A stretch of 41,952 bases of DNA, taken from the NCBI GenBank assembly GCA_051955985.1, contig JBQCGD010000066.1, forward strand, positions 1 through 41,952, written 5' to 3'. The stretch's first letter is position 1; each line of letters starts with the position of its first letter. The position numbers and the translations under genes are program-made. Shown in pieces: positions 1 through 8,633 of this stretch. The DNA comes from DATKPA01 sp051955985. GTDB taxonomy: Bacteria; Planctomycetota; Phycisphaerae; WQYP01. The notes under the pieces are model-generated. The model made no database searches. It was not told where the DNA came from and saw nothing but the letters and a program-made list of their open reading frames with translations.

Positions 1-19
1 CGCCCAATAACAACCCCGA

Positions 20-116
20 CCCCCAGGCCCCCGACCCCCAGGCCCCAGGCCCCAGACCCCCAGGCCCCAGACCCTAGACCCCAGACCCCAGACCCTAGAC
101 CCTAGACCCTAGACCC
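20..116. repeat. Degenerate heptanucleotide tandem array (CCCTAGA/CCCCAGA/CCCCAGG)
   Basis: The sequence is a run of 7-base units that drift from CCCCAGG through CCCCAGA to CCCTAGA; the last three full units are identical. No gene covers it on the plus strand. It matches other 7-bp arrays in this window and resembles the heptanucleotide STRR repeats of heterocystous cyanobacteria in form, though not in sequence. Confidence 0.85.
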
Positions 117-234
117 ACCCCATTCCCCTCCCGCCCCCACCGCGATAAACTACTTTCACCACGCCAACTATTCCCAAAACAGGAGCATCCCCCTGCCCCC
201 CTCCCCCCCACAACCCGACGACTCCCTCAACCAG

Positions 235-672
235 ATGGCCGAAGAAGTCTTCGCCATCGCCGTCTCCACCTGGAAACAACGCCTCGCCGCCCGCTCCTCC
301 GCCGAACTCTCCGAATCCCAATACCTCACCCTCGACCTCATCCTCCGCGCCGAATCCATCCCCACCGTCGGCGAACTGCAACGCGCCATCGGCGTCCTCC
401 CCGCCCAAATGTCCCGCATCATCCGCTCCCTCGAGACCGGCTTCGACAAACCCCTCATCCACTGCCAGCTCAACCCCGCCGACAAACGCCGCATCGATGT
501 CCACGCCACTGACGAAGGCCGCAAAACCTACCGCGACTTCCGCAACGCCCGACTCGCCAAAACCCGCGACACCCTCCAGTTCCTCTCCCCCGCCGACCGC
601 CAGGAATTTGTTCGCATTTGTAGACTCATCCGCGAACACCAGCTCCCCCCCTCCCCTCACTACCCCGCCTGA
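235..672 (+). CDS. MarR-family winged-helix transcriptional regulator
   Basis: This is a 145-residue protein that reads as a MarR-type DNA-binding regulator. A helix-turn-helix spans about residues 45-65 (TVGELQRAIGVLPAQMSRII), followed by a wing containing DKRRIDVHATDEG and a C-terminal dimerisation helix. In the family such proteins bind palindromic operators as dimers, often relieved by small ligands. Open, protein-like sequence continues upstream of the ATG (PPQPDDSLNQ). An AGGAG at 181-185 sits 7 bases before an in-frame CTG at 193, so the real start may be upstream and non-canonical. No target gene is evident; the next gene lies 330 bases downstream. Confidence 0.75.
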   Translation: MAEEVFAIAVSTWKQRLAARSSAELSESQYLTLDLILRAESIPTVGELQRAIGVLPAQMSRIIRSLETGFDKPLIHCQLNPADKRRIDVHATDEGRKTYRDFRNARLAKTRDTLQFLSPADRQEFVRICRLIREHQLPPSPHYPA

Positions 673-1003
673 CCCCCACAACTCCCGGCGCAGCCTCCCC
701 ACAAGCACACCCCAAAGCGCCCCCACTCCCACCCCTTCCCCCCACCCAACCGTTCCCATTTCGCACCCATTCCCCCCAAACCCAACCCCCGCCGATTCCG
801 CACCCGAACCTTCCGAACCCCGCCCATTCCTTCATCCGAAGCCCCCCAGAACTCCTCCTGTACCCCGCCCGGAATGTACTTTTTCCTCCCACTTTTCCGC
901 CCAAACCAGCGTAAAATGAATCCGTCGCCCACACGCTAACGGCACTTGCCCCCACGTGTCTGAACTGGCGTTCGCCGGATTTTCCGCCGGCAAGGAGACC
1001 ACC
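673..1003. other. C-rich intergenic region without a convincing gene
   Basis: Both strands have open frames here, but all are Pro/Ser- or Gly-rich mirrors of a very C-rich strand. A possible -10 hexamer TAAAAT lies at 912-917 and could serve the gene that starts at 1004; no good -35 was found. Confidence 0.5.
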
Positions 1004-1450
1004 ATGTTCCGCAGTTTGTTCCGCACTTTCCCCCATTCCCTCAAAGCCCTAACCCTCGCAGCCGCAATCACTACCGGCTTCGCCTTCGCCCCCCAGCCCG
1101 CCCACGCCGGCGGTCGCGTCAGCATCGGCTTCGGCTTCGGCGGCTACTACCCCGCCCCCGTCTACACCCCCGCCTACGCCCCCCCCTGTTACGCCGCCCC
1201 CGCCTACACCCCGACCTACGCCCCCGCCCCCACCTACTACTACACCCCCACCTACGCCCCGACGTATGTCTATCCCCAGCCTCAAGTTGTGTACGCCCCG
1301 CCCCCCGCCAATTACGCCCCCGCCACCTCCTATTACGCCCCCTTCTCCTTCAGCTTCGGCTTCGGCAACGCCTGGGGCGGCCACTGGGGCGGCGGTCACT
1401 ACGGCTATCACGGCGGCCACTACGGCGGCGGCTACCACGGCCACCGCTGA
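1004..1450 (+). CDS. Secreted Pro/Tyr-rich protein with Gly/His-rich C-terminus
   Basis: This is a 148-residue protein of unknown function. Residues 1-35 form a signal peptide (Arg near the start, a hydrophobic Ala/Leu core, AHA before the mature end). The middle consists of repeated Tyr-Ala-Pro and Tyr-Thr-Pro units. The C-terminal third is built of Gly, His and Tyr (GGHWGGGHYGYHGGHYGGGY), which could bind metal or form a flexible surface layer. The start was chosen at ATG 1004 because AAGGAG precedes it by 7 bases; a longer frame from 956 lacks such a site. It is probably monocistronic, as it ends just before a strong terminator. Related low-complexity exported proteins are common in planctomycetes. 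The export call is firm; any function is not. Confidence 0.75.
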   Translation: MFRSLFRTFPHSLKALTLAAAITTGFAFAPQPAHAGGRVSIGFGFGGYYPAPVYTPAYAPPCYAAPAYTPTYAPAPTYYYTPTYAPTYVYPQPQVVYAPPPANYAPATSYYAPFSFSFGFGNAWGGHWGGGHYGYHGGHYGGGYHGHR

Positions 1451-1505
1451 TTCCCCCCCAGGAAGCCGCAACTCCGGCCGTGACAAACGCTTAAAGAGAG
1501 ACGAA

Positions 1506-1536
1506 AAGAGGCCCGGATCACCGATCCGGGCCTCTT
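1506..1536. terminator. Strong hairpin terminator between convergent genes
   Basis: A perfect 14-bp stem (AAGAGGCCCGGATC paired with its complement) closes a 3-base loop and is followed by TTCATTT. It lies between the Pro/Tyr-rich gene and convergent lexA and has A/T-rich flanks on both sides, so it may act in both directions. Confidence 0.85.
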
Positions 1537-1618
1537 CATTTGATGCTCTTCCAGCCATTGCACACCCTCCCGCCGGCTGCTGCAGTTCCCCATGACCCCA
1601 CGTAACCCCCTTGCAGAA

Positions 1619-2257
1619 TCAGTTGTTCGAGCTGCGCGCCACCGCCGACTTCGAATAAGTCCGCAGCACGCCGATCAACACCCCTTGAATCTTCACATCC
1701 TTATCCACATAAATCGGGCTCATCGCAGCATTTGCAGGCTGCAGGCGAATCCGGCCCCGCTCCTTGTAGAAACGCTTGAGCGTCGCCTGCCCATCCTCCA
1801 GCAGCGCCACCACCGTCTCCCCATCCCGCGCCGTTTCCCGCCGCTCAATGATCACGTAATCCCCATCCGCGATGTGGTCTTCAATCATCGAGTTCCCCTT
1901 CACGCGAAGCACGTAAGTCCCGTGCCGCGTGTTAAATAGGTTCTCGAGCTCCAGCGTCTCCCGGTTCTCCACCGCCTCGATCGGGTGGCCGGCGGCAATG
2001 GTGCCGACAATCGGGTAGCTTGTGGGCTTCGATTCGTCAGGCAGCTTCACCGTCGGAGAGACTTCCAAAGAGCGAGCCCTGTTCCGGGCACGAAGGATAA
2101 GTCCCTTCTTTTCCAGGGCTTCGACGTGCTCGAAGATGGTGACCTTTGACACGTCGAGCTGGTCGGCCAGCTCCTGCATCGTCGGCGAGTAGCCGTTGCG
2201 GACGCGGAAGTCCCGGATCGCGATCAGGATCTTGAGCTGCTTGGGGGTGGGGGTCAT
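1619..2257 (-). CDS. lexA: LexA repressor (SOS response)
   Basis: LexA represses SOS genes and cleaves itself when RecA filaments form on single-stranded DNA. The 212-residue protein has the full architecture. The N-terminal winged helix covers residues 1-70 (TMQELADQLDVSKVTIFEHV). The Ala89-Gly90 scissile bond is in GTIAAGHPIEA. The S24 peptidase-like catalytic Ser123 is in GNSM and Lys161 in ATLKRF. Length is normal for the family. AAGGAG lies 7 bases before the ATG. It is probably co-transcribed with the gene directly upstream on the same strand. No classical LexA box was recognised near either start; planctomycete operators may differ. Confidence 0.96.
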   Translation of the reverse strand: MTPTPKQLKILIAIRDFRVRNGYSPTMQELADQLDVSKVTIFEHVEALEKKGLILRARNRARSLEVSPTVKLPDESKPTSYPIVGTIAAGHPIEAVENRETLELENLFNTRHGTYVLRVKGNSMIEDHIADGDYVIIERRETARDGETVVALLEDGQATLKRFYKERGRIRLQPANAAMSPIYVDKDVKIQGVLIGVLRTYSKSAVARSSNN

Positions 2258-3179
2258 TTGCGTTCTCCTTACTCTTTGCGGCGGCGGGGTTTACCCCTCC
2301 GCTTGAAGAGAGGGGCTGACCGGAGGGCACCAGGTCGTCGTCCGCGAAGAGACGGATGGTGCCGGGATCCCGCGGGTCCGCGGTCAATCGGGCGATGAGC
2401 CGCCCGGCGGGCGACTCCTTAAATGCTGTCACTGGCTCGAGTTCCGACGAGCCTTTGAAGTTGAACGGGAACGGGTAGTTCGCCGGTTCTTCCTCTTTCA
2501 CAGCCCCGTTTTCGGGCGCGTTTGTGCTGCCGGACGAGGCGTTTGAGGGGCCAATCAGGTGCGTTTGGAGGCCTCTCAGGGAGCTTTCTTGTACTGTTTC
2601 AGGTGCACCTGGGTGCACTTTTGTACTGTTTTGGACGCTTTTTTCCGCAGGTCCCGGGTGTCCCGAAGGGGGAATCGACTCGGCGGAAACAAGCGACGGA
2701 GGAGCCGTTTTTCCTTCCACGAACCAGGCCGGCCAGGAGTCGGCATGTCCGCAGGCACCGCAGGGCTCCAAGGCCGCGGGATGCGAGTCGGCGCGGTAGA
2801 CGCGGGACGGATGCGTGGCGATCAGCCAGCCCTTTAAGTCCCAGAGCATCCAGCCGGCGACCCGCCGGAGAATCGAGCCGACCGTGCGAGGCGGCAGCGC
2901 CCTGCGGGGGTCAGCCAGATCGGGTTTGCGCACCTGCCAGTCGACGCGGTAACCGCCACCGGGGCCGAAGCTGCAGAGGGGCAGTTCGGCGGTGCCATCG
3001 GGGCGGGTTTCCGGGAGTTGTCTGGCCTGCCCACGCGCGTTTTTGTGGGCGAGCGAGACATAGAGAGCGACAGGCCCGGAGGTACGGCTGATCAGTTCAC
3101 GGGCTTCGGCAGCCAGTTTGGTGGCGAGACCGTTCCCGTGGGGATCGCGAGTGAGGGTCGAAGAAGAGAAACGAGTCAT
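2037..3179 (-). CDS. Unknown protein upstream of lexA, probably frameshifted near its 3' end
   Basis: I do not recognise the family. The open frame gives 380 residues starting at an ATG with AAAGGA upstream. Residues 1-170 look globular (VGSILRRVAGWMLWDLKGW; a Cys pair in CGACGH), then comes a Ser/Pro-rich linker and an acidic stretch (RLFADDDLVPSGQP). As it stands, the frame runs 221 bases into lexA, and that part mirrors lexA. Dropping one AG unit (CT in the coding sense) from the AGAGAG run at 2307-2312 gives a basic tail (QPLFKRRGKPRRRKE) ending in TAA at 2269-2271, 11 bases before the lexA start. That is the more natural end, so a recent slip or a sequencing error is likely. It probably forms an operon with lexA. 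Confidence 0.6.
   Translation of the reverse strand: MTRFSSSTLTRDPHGNGLATKLAAEARELISRTSGPVALYVSLAHKNARGQARQLPETRPDGTAELPLCSFGPGGGYRVDWQVRKPDLADPRRALPPRTVGSILRRVAGWMLWDLKGWLIATHPSRVYRADSHPAALEPCGACGHADSWPAWFVEGKTAPPSLVSAESIPPSGHPGPAEKSVQNSTKVHPGAPETVQESSLRGLQTHLIGPSNASSGSTNAPENGAVKEEEPANYPFPFNFKGSSELEPVTAFKESPAGRLIARLTADPRDPGTIRLFADDDLVPSGQPLSSSGGVNPAAAKSKENANDPHPQAAQDPDRDPGLPRPQRLLADDAGAGRPARRVKGHHLRARRSPGKEGTYPSCPEQGSLFGSLSDGEAA
2590..2633. repeat. Short direct repeat flanking a GTGCACC palindromic segment
   Basis: TTGTACTGTTT occurs twice, on either side of two GTGCAC cores, inside the unknown gene upstream of lexA. It falls in that protein's low-complexity linker. It may be a simple duplication or a protein-binding site; nothing else supports either reading. 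Confidence 0.4.
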
Positions 3180-3823
3180 ACGTCCTTTCCGACACCGCGC
3201 GCCGAGCCAGTTTGGCGGGCGGAGTCCAGGGGCGAATCAGGTTCTGCTCAAACGCTGCGGGGGGTCCGTGCCGAGATAAGGTGCTCGGCGCCGCGGCGGA
3301 GCTCTTAGCCCACGGCGTGGAAGCCGTGGGCTTGGAGCCTGGTTTTGAGCTCAACTGGAAGTGGACACCTTGTCGGGGGACCACCAGCAGTTGTTGCCTG
3401 CGAACCGCTTCTCTTCTTCGGTTGTCTGCTCACGAAAACTTGAAGGTAATCGTAAGGCCTCTGTTTGGTAGTATATACGTGCGAAACCCTAACGCAAGCA
3501 GAAAAGTATACTTTTTCCCGAACTTCGTGAAACTGATTGCCCCCCCCGACGACGTAATCACGAAGAGACGAAGGGACGAAGTACCCCGAAGAATGCCGGG
3601 GGGGTGAGAGGGAAGGGCGAGTCGGGCGCCCCGCGCGGATTGCATTTCTGTGTCCACCGTAGCACAAAGCTTGGTCAATGAGCATCTCCTTTCGGGCGAC
3701 TCCGTTATAGGCTGGGCACGGCCCGCCTTGCCGGAGCGGCGGTATGCAGGTTGCGGGTCAGCAATGCGCTAAGCAGAGTTCACGAACGGGTGAGAGCGGA
3801 GCTCTGCGCATGCGGAGGTGGTC
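3180..3823. other. Intergenic region with a REP-like palindrome and GACGAAG repeats
   Basis: No convincing gene is seen in these 640 bases; the open frames change character along their length. The stretch 3430-3540 is clearly AT-richer than its surroundings. Three copies of [G/C]ACGAAG follow one another at 3559-3581. A short inverted pair (GCAGAG and CTCTGC) lies shortly before the gene at 3824. Confidence 0.5.
3307..3332. repeat. REP-like palindrome
   Basis: A perfect 10-bp stem (AGCCCACGGC and its complement) encloses the 6-base loop GTGGAA. Palindromes of this make-up are dispersed in planctomycete and verrucomicrobial genomes and are often linked with REP-associated (Y1) transposases. 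None is present here. Confidence 0.65.
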
Positions 3824-4168
3824 ATGTGGGGTGAATTGGCGATTCGCTTTGTCTTGGGGGGAACCTTTGTGACGGCCTTTGCGCTGATCTCCGATTTGTT
3901 CAAGCCCAAAACATTTGCGGGGTTGTTCGGGGCCGCGCCGTCGGTGGCGCTCGCGTCCCTGCTGCTGACGATTGATTTGAAGGGAGCGGAAACGGCGGCG
4001 ATCAACGCGCGATCCATGGTGCTGGGCGCCCTGGCGCTGATGGTTTATTCGGCGACGATTGGGACGTTGCTCCTGCGGTGGCAGTCGCGCACGGCCCTTG
4101 TATCGCTTGGCGGGTTGGCCGGGTGGCTGGCGGTGGCGGTCGTTCTGTGGTGGGGGGTGCTGTCATGA
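3824..4168 (+). CDS. DUF3147-like small membrane protein
   Basis: This is a 114-residue integral membrane protein with about four hydrophobic segments (IRFVLGGTFVTAFALISDLF; TFAGLFGAAPSVALASLLL; MVLGALALMVYSATIGTLLL; AGWLAVAVVLWWGVL). The FAGLFGAAPSVALAS stretch fits the DUF3147 family, whose function is unknown. The start is taken at ATG 3824, because GGAGG at 3814-3818 overlaps a possible GTG start at 3818. It overlaps the next gene by 4 bases (ATGA), so the two are translationally coupled and the products probably work together. Confidence 0.7.
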   Translation: MWGELAIRFVLGGTFVTAFALISDLFKPKTFAGLFGAAPSVALASLLLTIDLKGAETAAINARSMVLGALALMVYSATIGTLLLRWQSRTALVSLGGLAGWLAVAVVLWWGVLS

Positions 4169-4632
4169 TTTCGATGGGATTGTCCGGGCTGAAACAAACA
4201 AAATGGTACGAACTGCTGTTGCGGTTTGTGCTTGGAGGATTGGTGACAGCCGGTGCGGGACTTATCGGGAAGGGCATGGGTGAGAGTTTCGCCGGGCTGT
4301 TCCTGGCGTTTCCGGCGATTCTCGCGGCGAGCACGACGCTGGTTGCGAAACACGAGCGGCAGAAAAAGGAGAAGCACGGACAGGATGGAAAAGCCTACGG
4401 GTGCCGCGTGGCGGGCGCCGATGCGATCGGGGCGGCGATGGGCAGTGCAGGGTTGATCGCCTTTGCCGCAATTGTGTGGCAGCTCGTGACGGTGTACCCG
4501 GCCTGGGCGGTGCTGGCCGGCGCAACGGCCGCGTGGGGGGGAGTGGCGGCGTGCGTCTGGCTTGCCTGGAAGAAGCACCCGCTGCGGCGTATTGGTCGGG
4601 GAGCAAGGGCCGGGACAGGAATGGCCCGTTGA
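4165..4632 (+). CDS. Second DUF3147-like membrane protein
   Basis: This 155-residue protein resembles its neighbour: RFVLGGLVTAGAGLIG then ESFAGLFLAFPAILAASTTL match the first two helices of the upstream product, so the two look like diverged duplicates. A basic, charged loop (KHERQKKEKHGQDGK) separates this half from two further hydrophobic segments. The start is ATG 4165 in the ATGA overlap; longer frames begin inside the upstream gene. The C-terminus is Arg/Gly-rich. The role is unknown; paired small membrane proteins of this kind may form a heteromeric complex. Confidence 0.65.
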   Translation: MISMGLSGLKQTKWYELLLRFVLGGLVTAGAGLIGKGMGESFAGLFLAFPAILAASTTLVAKHERQKKEKHGQDGKAYGCRVAGADAIGAAMGSAGLIAFAAIVWQLVTVYPAWAVLAGATAAWGGVAACVWLAWKKHPLRRIGRGARAGTGMAR

Positions 4633-4784
4633 GGGATTGGGGACATTGCCGGAAGGGCGGAAAACGGGGATCGGGGAAACCTTTTTGCGTTTGGGGGGTC
4701 TAAGAAGGGGGCTTGGTGGCAGGTGGACCTCCCCGGCACCCCCCCTGGCTGTGCGGGAGAGTGAGCGTTTTGGGCGGGTGCGGA

Positions 4785-4822
4785 TACAATAGAGGGAGAG
4801 TCCCGGCCCTCTTTGCCGGGAC
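4785..4822 (+). promoter_or_regulatory. Candidate promoter -10 and 5' leader hairpin
   Basis: TACAAT at 4785-4790 is a good -10 hexamer; the -35 region is poor. A perfect 8-bp stem (GTCCCGGC and its complement, loop CCTCTTT) at 4800-4822 would lie near the 5' end of the mRNA of the gene at 4844. It could stabilise the message or act as a regulatory structure; there is no T-run, so it is not a classical terminator. Confidence 0.5.
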
Positions 4823-4843
4823 CCTGCGAACGGGAGCACAATC

Positions 4844-6730
4844 ATGAAAGAGCGGATGACAACAGCACGCGGTGCGATTCTTTGCGCGGCGGTGATTGCG
4901 GCGGCGGGTTCGGTGGGGTTTGGCCAATACAACCGGAGCGCCGGAGGCGTTCAGCAGGTGCAACCCCAGGGCAATGCGCTGGATGCAAGTCCGCAGGTCG
5001 GGAGCGGCGGCAGCAACACGCCGATCACCGGCTACGTGCCGATGAATGCGAACAATTACACGCAGGGAAACACGGCGGGGCTGGGCGGCCGGTTCAACCA
5101 GCAGCAGTCGGTCGTCAACATCAACGGGGTGAACGTGCCGGTGACAAACTGGAACACCGGGACACAGTCGCCGTATCAGTTCCGGGGGGATGTGGGGCAG
5201 AACTCAAGTTTCAACAATTGGGTGCGGCAGAGCGCGGGCGGGTTGCAGACCTCGCCGCTGAGCGCAACGGATGTGTACTACCTGCCGTCGGCGACGGTGT
5301 CGACCGCGCAGGGAAGCCTGTACAGTTCGCCGTATGGCTCCGGGTTTGATTCAGCGTTGATTCCGCGTACGGCGGTGAACCCGGGCGGAACGGGAATGGA
5401 CACCGGCCTGGCGAACGGCGGGGTGGCGATTCGGCAGTTTTCCGCGACGCCGACGAACACCCAGACGCTCGGCAACGGGCCGACGCTCGGAAGCCCGCTG
5501 TTCGCCGAGCGGGCACAGAACCATGCCCTCTCGGTAGACCTGGGCGCCAACGCGGTCAACCAGAACAACCCGGCGGCGAATCCGAACCCGGGCGGCGTGA
5601 ACAGTCCGGCAAACGGGCAATACCCGGGGATGAACGGGTTGAACAACTCGAATACCGGGAGCGGCGAGACGGATGAAGATCGCCGCGTGCGCGAGAAGCT
5701 GCCGAAGCCGGCAGACCTGTCGGAGGTCGCCCGCGTCGATGCCCGGGTCAGCGGCCAGGTTTCGGGGCGGGTGGAAGGGCAGCCGGACAGCGTGCAGAAC
5801 GCCAACGTGTTGCCGGAGGGGAAGATGATCGCCGAGCGGTCGAAGGTCAGCGACACCTACAAGACGCTGATGGGGGAAGTGGAAAAGGCGCAGGAGAAAG
5901 CGCGGCAGCAGGAGGAACTGGCGAGGGCCAATCCGCAGCAGGCGGGAAAAAACGCGAAATCGGGTGAGCAGTCGGCAAACGCGAAGGGGAACACGACGGG
6001 ATCGGCCGCATCGGCGTCGGGAACCACAAACGGCGGGCCGGGGGGAACCAACGGCACGGGCGTGGCGAGTTCCATCGGCGCGAAGGGCGCCGATGGCAAA
6101 CCGCTCCCGAATCCGTTCGTGATGGCGCAATCGACCGACCCGACGAAGCCCGGATATCGCTCGCCGGAACTCAAGTCGATGCGGCTCGAAGACATGTCCA
6201 CGGGCCAGTTGCAGGCCGGGAAGAACGTGCCGACGGTCAAGACCTTCGGCGCCGGCGGGCGGGCGACCCCCACCCCCTTCGACGAATTGATGACGAAGGC
6301 GGAAGGGCTGTTGAAAGACGGCAAATACCTCGACGCGGCGAACGCCTACCAGACAGCGCTGATCTCGCAGCCGAACAACCCGCTGGCGCTCCTTGGCCGG
6401 GCCAACGCGGAGCTCGGCGCCGGGATGTACCAGAGCGCGGCCGGCGATCTGAAATTCGTCTTCACCCAGCACCCGGAACTCATCAGCGTGAAGTATGCGT
6501 TGCAGGATTACATTCCGCCCCAGCGGCAGCACCAACTGCTGGCCGACCTCACCGAGCTCTCGCAGGGCAAAGGCGTGGGAAACACGGCGGAGTTCCTGCT
6601 GTGCTACATGGATTACAACACCGGGCGTGATATCGAACTGAGTCGCGAGCTCGGGCGGTGGGAAGCGCGGCCATGGAAGGATTCATGGCAGGGCGTGATG
6701 AAGCGGGCACTGGGGAGCGGCGGGGAATGA
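4844..6730 (+). CDS. Secreted Asn/Gly/Gln-rich protein with C-terminal TPR region
   Basis: This is a 628-residue exported protein of unknown function. Residues 1-28 are a signal peptide. A long low-complexity part rich in Asn, Gly, Gln and Pro follows (to about residue 270), with segments such as NINGVNVPVTNWNTGTQSPY. Next is a charged Glu/Lys/Gln helix region (about 320-360) and a Gly/Thr/Ser linker. Residues 475-560 read as tetratricopeptide repeats (AEGLLKDGKYLDAANAYQTA; ALLGRANAELGAGMYQSAAG). TPRs bind partner proteins, so it may be an envelope scaffold. The start has GGGAG upstream and follows a leader hairpin. No homologue name is assigned. Confidence 0.75.
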   Translation: MKERMTTARGAILCAAVIAAAGSVGFGQYNRSAGGVQQVQPQGNALDASPQVGSGGSNTPITGYVPMNANNYTQGNTAGLGGRFNQQQSVVNINGVNVPVTNWNTGTQSPYQFRGDVGQNSSFNNWVRQSAGGLQTSPLSATDVYYLPSATVSTAQGSLYSSPYGSGFDSALIPRTAVNPGGTGMDTGLANGGVAIRQFSATPTNTQTLGNGPTLGSPLFAERAQNHALSVDLGANAVNQNNPAANPNPGGVNSPANGQYPGMNGLNNSNTGSGETDEDRRVREKLPKPADLSEVARVDARVSGQVSGRVEGQPDSVQNANVLPEGKMIAERSKVSDTYKTLMGEVEKAQEKARQQEELARANPQQAGKNAKSGEQSANAKGNTTGSAASASGTTNGGPGGTNGTGVASSIGAKGADGKPLPNPFVMAQSTDPTKPGYRSPELKSMRLEDMSTGQLQAGKNVPTVKTFGAGGRATPTPFDELMTKAEGLLKDGKYLDAANAYQTALISQPNNPLALLGRANAELGAGMYQSAAGDLKFVFTQHPELISVKYALQDYIPPQRQHQLLADLTELSQGKGVGNTAEFLLCYMDYNTGRDIELSRELGRWEARPWKDSWQGVMKRALGSGGE

Positions 6731-6857
6731 GCGGACCGGAGGTTCTCGATTTGCCGTCTCCGATGAAGCGGCTTGCCGCGAAATCGGAATTTTGGATCGG
6801 GAGCGGAATAGGCCGGTTGCCCGTTGAAGTGATTCAGGTTTTTTTGCAGGGATGGTT

Positions 6858-8612
6858 ATGACGTCAAGTGTGACGGATGCAGTTGTCAGCGGGGGAAGCG
6901 GGAAAACGGGCCCTACGATGAAATTGACGGAATTTCTGGATGTGGCGACGCTGCAGGACATCCAGGACTCGCTCGCGATGGTTGCGCAGGTGAAGGCGAG
7001 CATCCTGGACAACTCCGGGCAGCCGCTCACGCAGACCACCGTCAGCGAGCGTTTCGCCAACCGCAGCGCCGCGATCGTGGCGGCGCGCAAGCAGAAGGGG
7101 GACACCAACCTCGATCAGCCGTTCGCGGCGCCCATCGTCGTCAACGACGTGAAGCTCGGGACGATCATGATGGAGCCGGCCAAGGCGGTGCCGATCAAGT
7201 CGAGCCAGATCACCAAGCTGGCGAAAAAGCTCGAACTTCCGGTGGAACAGGTGAAGGGCGTCATCGATGCGATGAACGAGGAGGGGATGGGGCAGCGCAC
7301 GGCGAGCGTGCAGTTTCTGTACCTGATGGCGAATGCGCTGTCGCGCCTGTGCACGCAGGAAATGCAGTTGCGGCAGCGGATCCAGGAGCTCTCCGCGCTT
7401 TTCAACATTTCGACGATGCTCACCGGGACGCGTGGGCTGCAGCAGATTCTGGACCGCATCACCCGCGGCGTCGCCGAGGCCATGCGGGTCAAGAGCTGCT
7501 CGCTCCGGCTGCTGGATGAGCACCGGGATGAGCTGGTGATAAAGAGCGTCTGGGGGCTCAGCGAGCAGTACCTGAAGAAGGGGCCGGTCACCGTCAGCAT
7601 GAGCACGGTGGAGCGTTCCGTCCTGGCCGGGGAAACCGTCTACATTGCGGACATGAGCAAGGATGACCGCGTCGTTTACCAGGGGGAATCGAAGCGGGAG
7701 GGAATCGTCAGTTCGCTGGTGGTGGGGATGCTGTACAAGGACCGGCCGATCGGGGTGATCCGCGTCTACACCGCGCAGGTGCACGAGTTCACGGAGTTTG
7801 AAACCAAGCTGCTGCAGTCGATCGCCAGCCAGGCCGCCGTGGCGATCGAAAATGCCCGCCTGCAGGAGGAAGCGCTCGAAAAGGACCGGCTCGAGCGCCA
7901 GGTGCAGATTGCCGCCGAAGTGCAGCGCCGCATGATGCCCGTCAAAGCCCCCAAGGTGCAGGGCCTCGATATCTCCGCCCTCTACGTCCCCTGCTTTGAG
8001 CTGGGCGGCGATTTTTATGATTTCATTCCGCTGGGCGATCACTCCATGGGAATCACCGTCGCCGACGTCGTCGGCAAGGGCCTCCCCGCCAGCCTGCTGA
8101 TGGCGAGCGTCCGCGCGGCGATGCGCGCCCAGGCGGACAACGTCTACGACCTCGATGAAATCGTCTCGCGCGTGAACAAGAGCATGTCGCTCGACATGCG
8201 CAGCAATGAATTCATCACGCTCTGGTACGGCGTGCTGGACTATCGCAACCGCCAGCTGACCTATTCGAGCGCCGGGCATGAGCCGGCAATCCTGATCCGC
8301 GGCGGAAAGATGATCGAGCTCGGCACCGGCGGCATGGTCATCGGCGTCGATCCCGAACAGCGCTACGACAAGGAAGTCGTGCAGCTCCAGAAGGGGGATG
8401 TGCTCTGGATCTACACCGACGGCGTCCCCGATGCGATGAATTACTCCGGCGAAAAGTTCGGCAAAACCCGCATGCGCGAAAGCCTCATGAAGTACGTCGA
8501 TGAAAGCGCTGAACAGATCTGCCGGCAGATGCTCTGGGAAACACGCCGCTTCGTCGGACTCAACAGGCGCACCGATGACACCACCATCGTCGTGGTCAAG
8601 GTCACCGAGTAA
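6858..8612 (+). CDS. PocR/GAF-domain PP2C (SpoIIE/RsbU-type) serine phosphatase
   Basis: This is a stress-signalling phosphatase of the partner-switching type, which dephosphorylates an anti-sigma antagonist. Counted from the alternative ATG at 6852 (586 residues), it has a PocR-like sensory domain (about 24-165, starting KLTEFLDVATLQDIQDSLA), a GAF domain (about 180-335) and a linking coiled coil (EALEKDRLERQVQIAAEVQR). The SpoIIE/PP2C domain follows (about 370-585) with metal-binding motifs ELGGDFYDF, DVVGKGLPASLLMA, YTDGVPDAMN and RTDDTTIVV, all intact. ATG 6858 is preferred because the GCAGGG site is too close to ATG 6852. No antagonist or kinase gene is adjacent; a HATPase protein lies at 28571. 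It is soluble, with no membrane segment. Confidence 0.9.
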   Translation: MTSSVTDAVVSGGSGKTGPTMKLTEFLDVATLQDIQDSLAMVAQVKASILDNSGQPLTQTTVSERFANRSAAIVAARKQKGDTNLDQPFAAPIVVNDVKLGTIMMEPAKAVPIKSSQITKLAKKLELPVEQVKGVIDAMNEEGMGQRTASVQFLYLMANALSRLCTQEMQLRQRIQELSALFNISTMLTGTRGLQQILDRITRGVAEAMRVKSCSLRLLDEHRDELVIKSVWGLSEQYLKKGPVTVSMSTVERSVLAGETVYIADMSKDDRVVYQGESKREGIVSSLVVGMLYKDRPIGVIRVYTAQVHEFTEFETKLLQSIASQAAVAIENARLQEEALEKDRLERQVQIAAEVQRRMMPVKAPKVQGLDISALYVPCFELGGDFYDFIPLGDHSMGITVADVVGKGLPASLLMASVRAAMRAQADNVYDLDEIVSRVNKSMSLDMRSNEFITLWYGVLDYRNRQLTYSSAGHEPAILIRGGKMIELGTGGMVIGVDPEQRYDKEVVQLQKGDVLWIYTDGVPDAMNYSGEKFGKTRMRESLMKYVDESAEQICRQMLWETRRFVGLNRRTDDTTIVVVKVTE

Positions 8613-8633
8613 TCCCCAGCGAATGAAAGCCGG

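Noticed and set aside
3338..3560. AT-richer stretch as a riboswitch or small RNA gene
   Set aside because: No conserved core, extended pairing or terminator could be found by eye.
5351..6535. Minus-strand 394-residue frame opposite the TPR protein
   Set aside because: Arg/Leu-rich mirror translation with no domain; the plus strand has a signal peptide and TPRs.
6864..8279. Minus-strand 471-residue frame opposite the phosphatase
   Set aside because: His/Arg/Leu-rich mirror of intact PocR-GAF-SpoIIE coding sequence.
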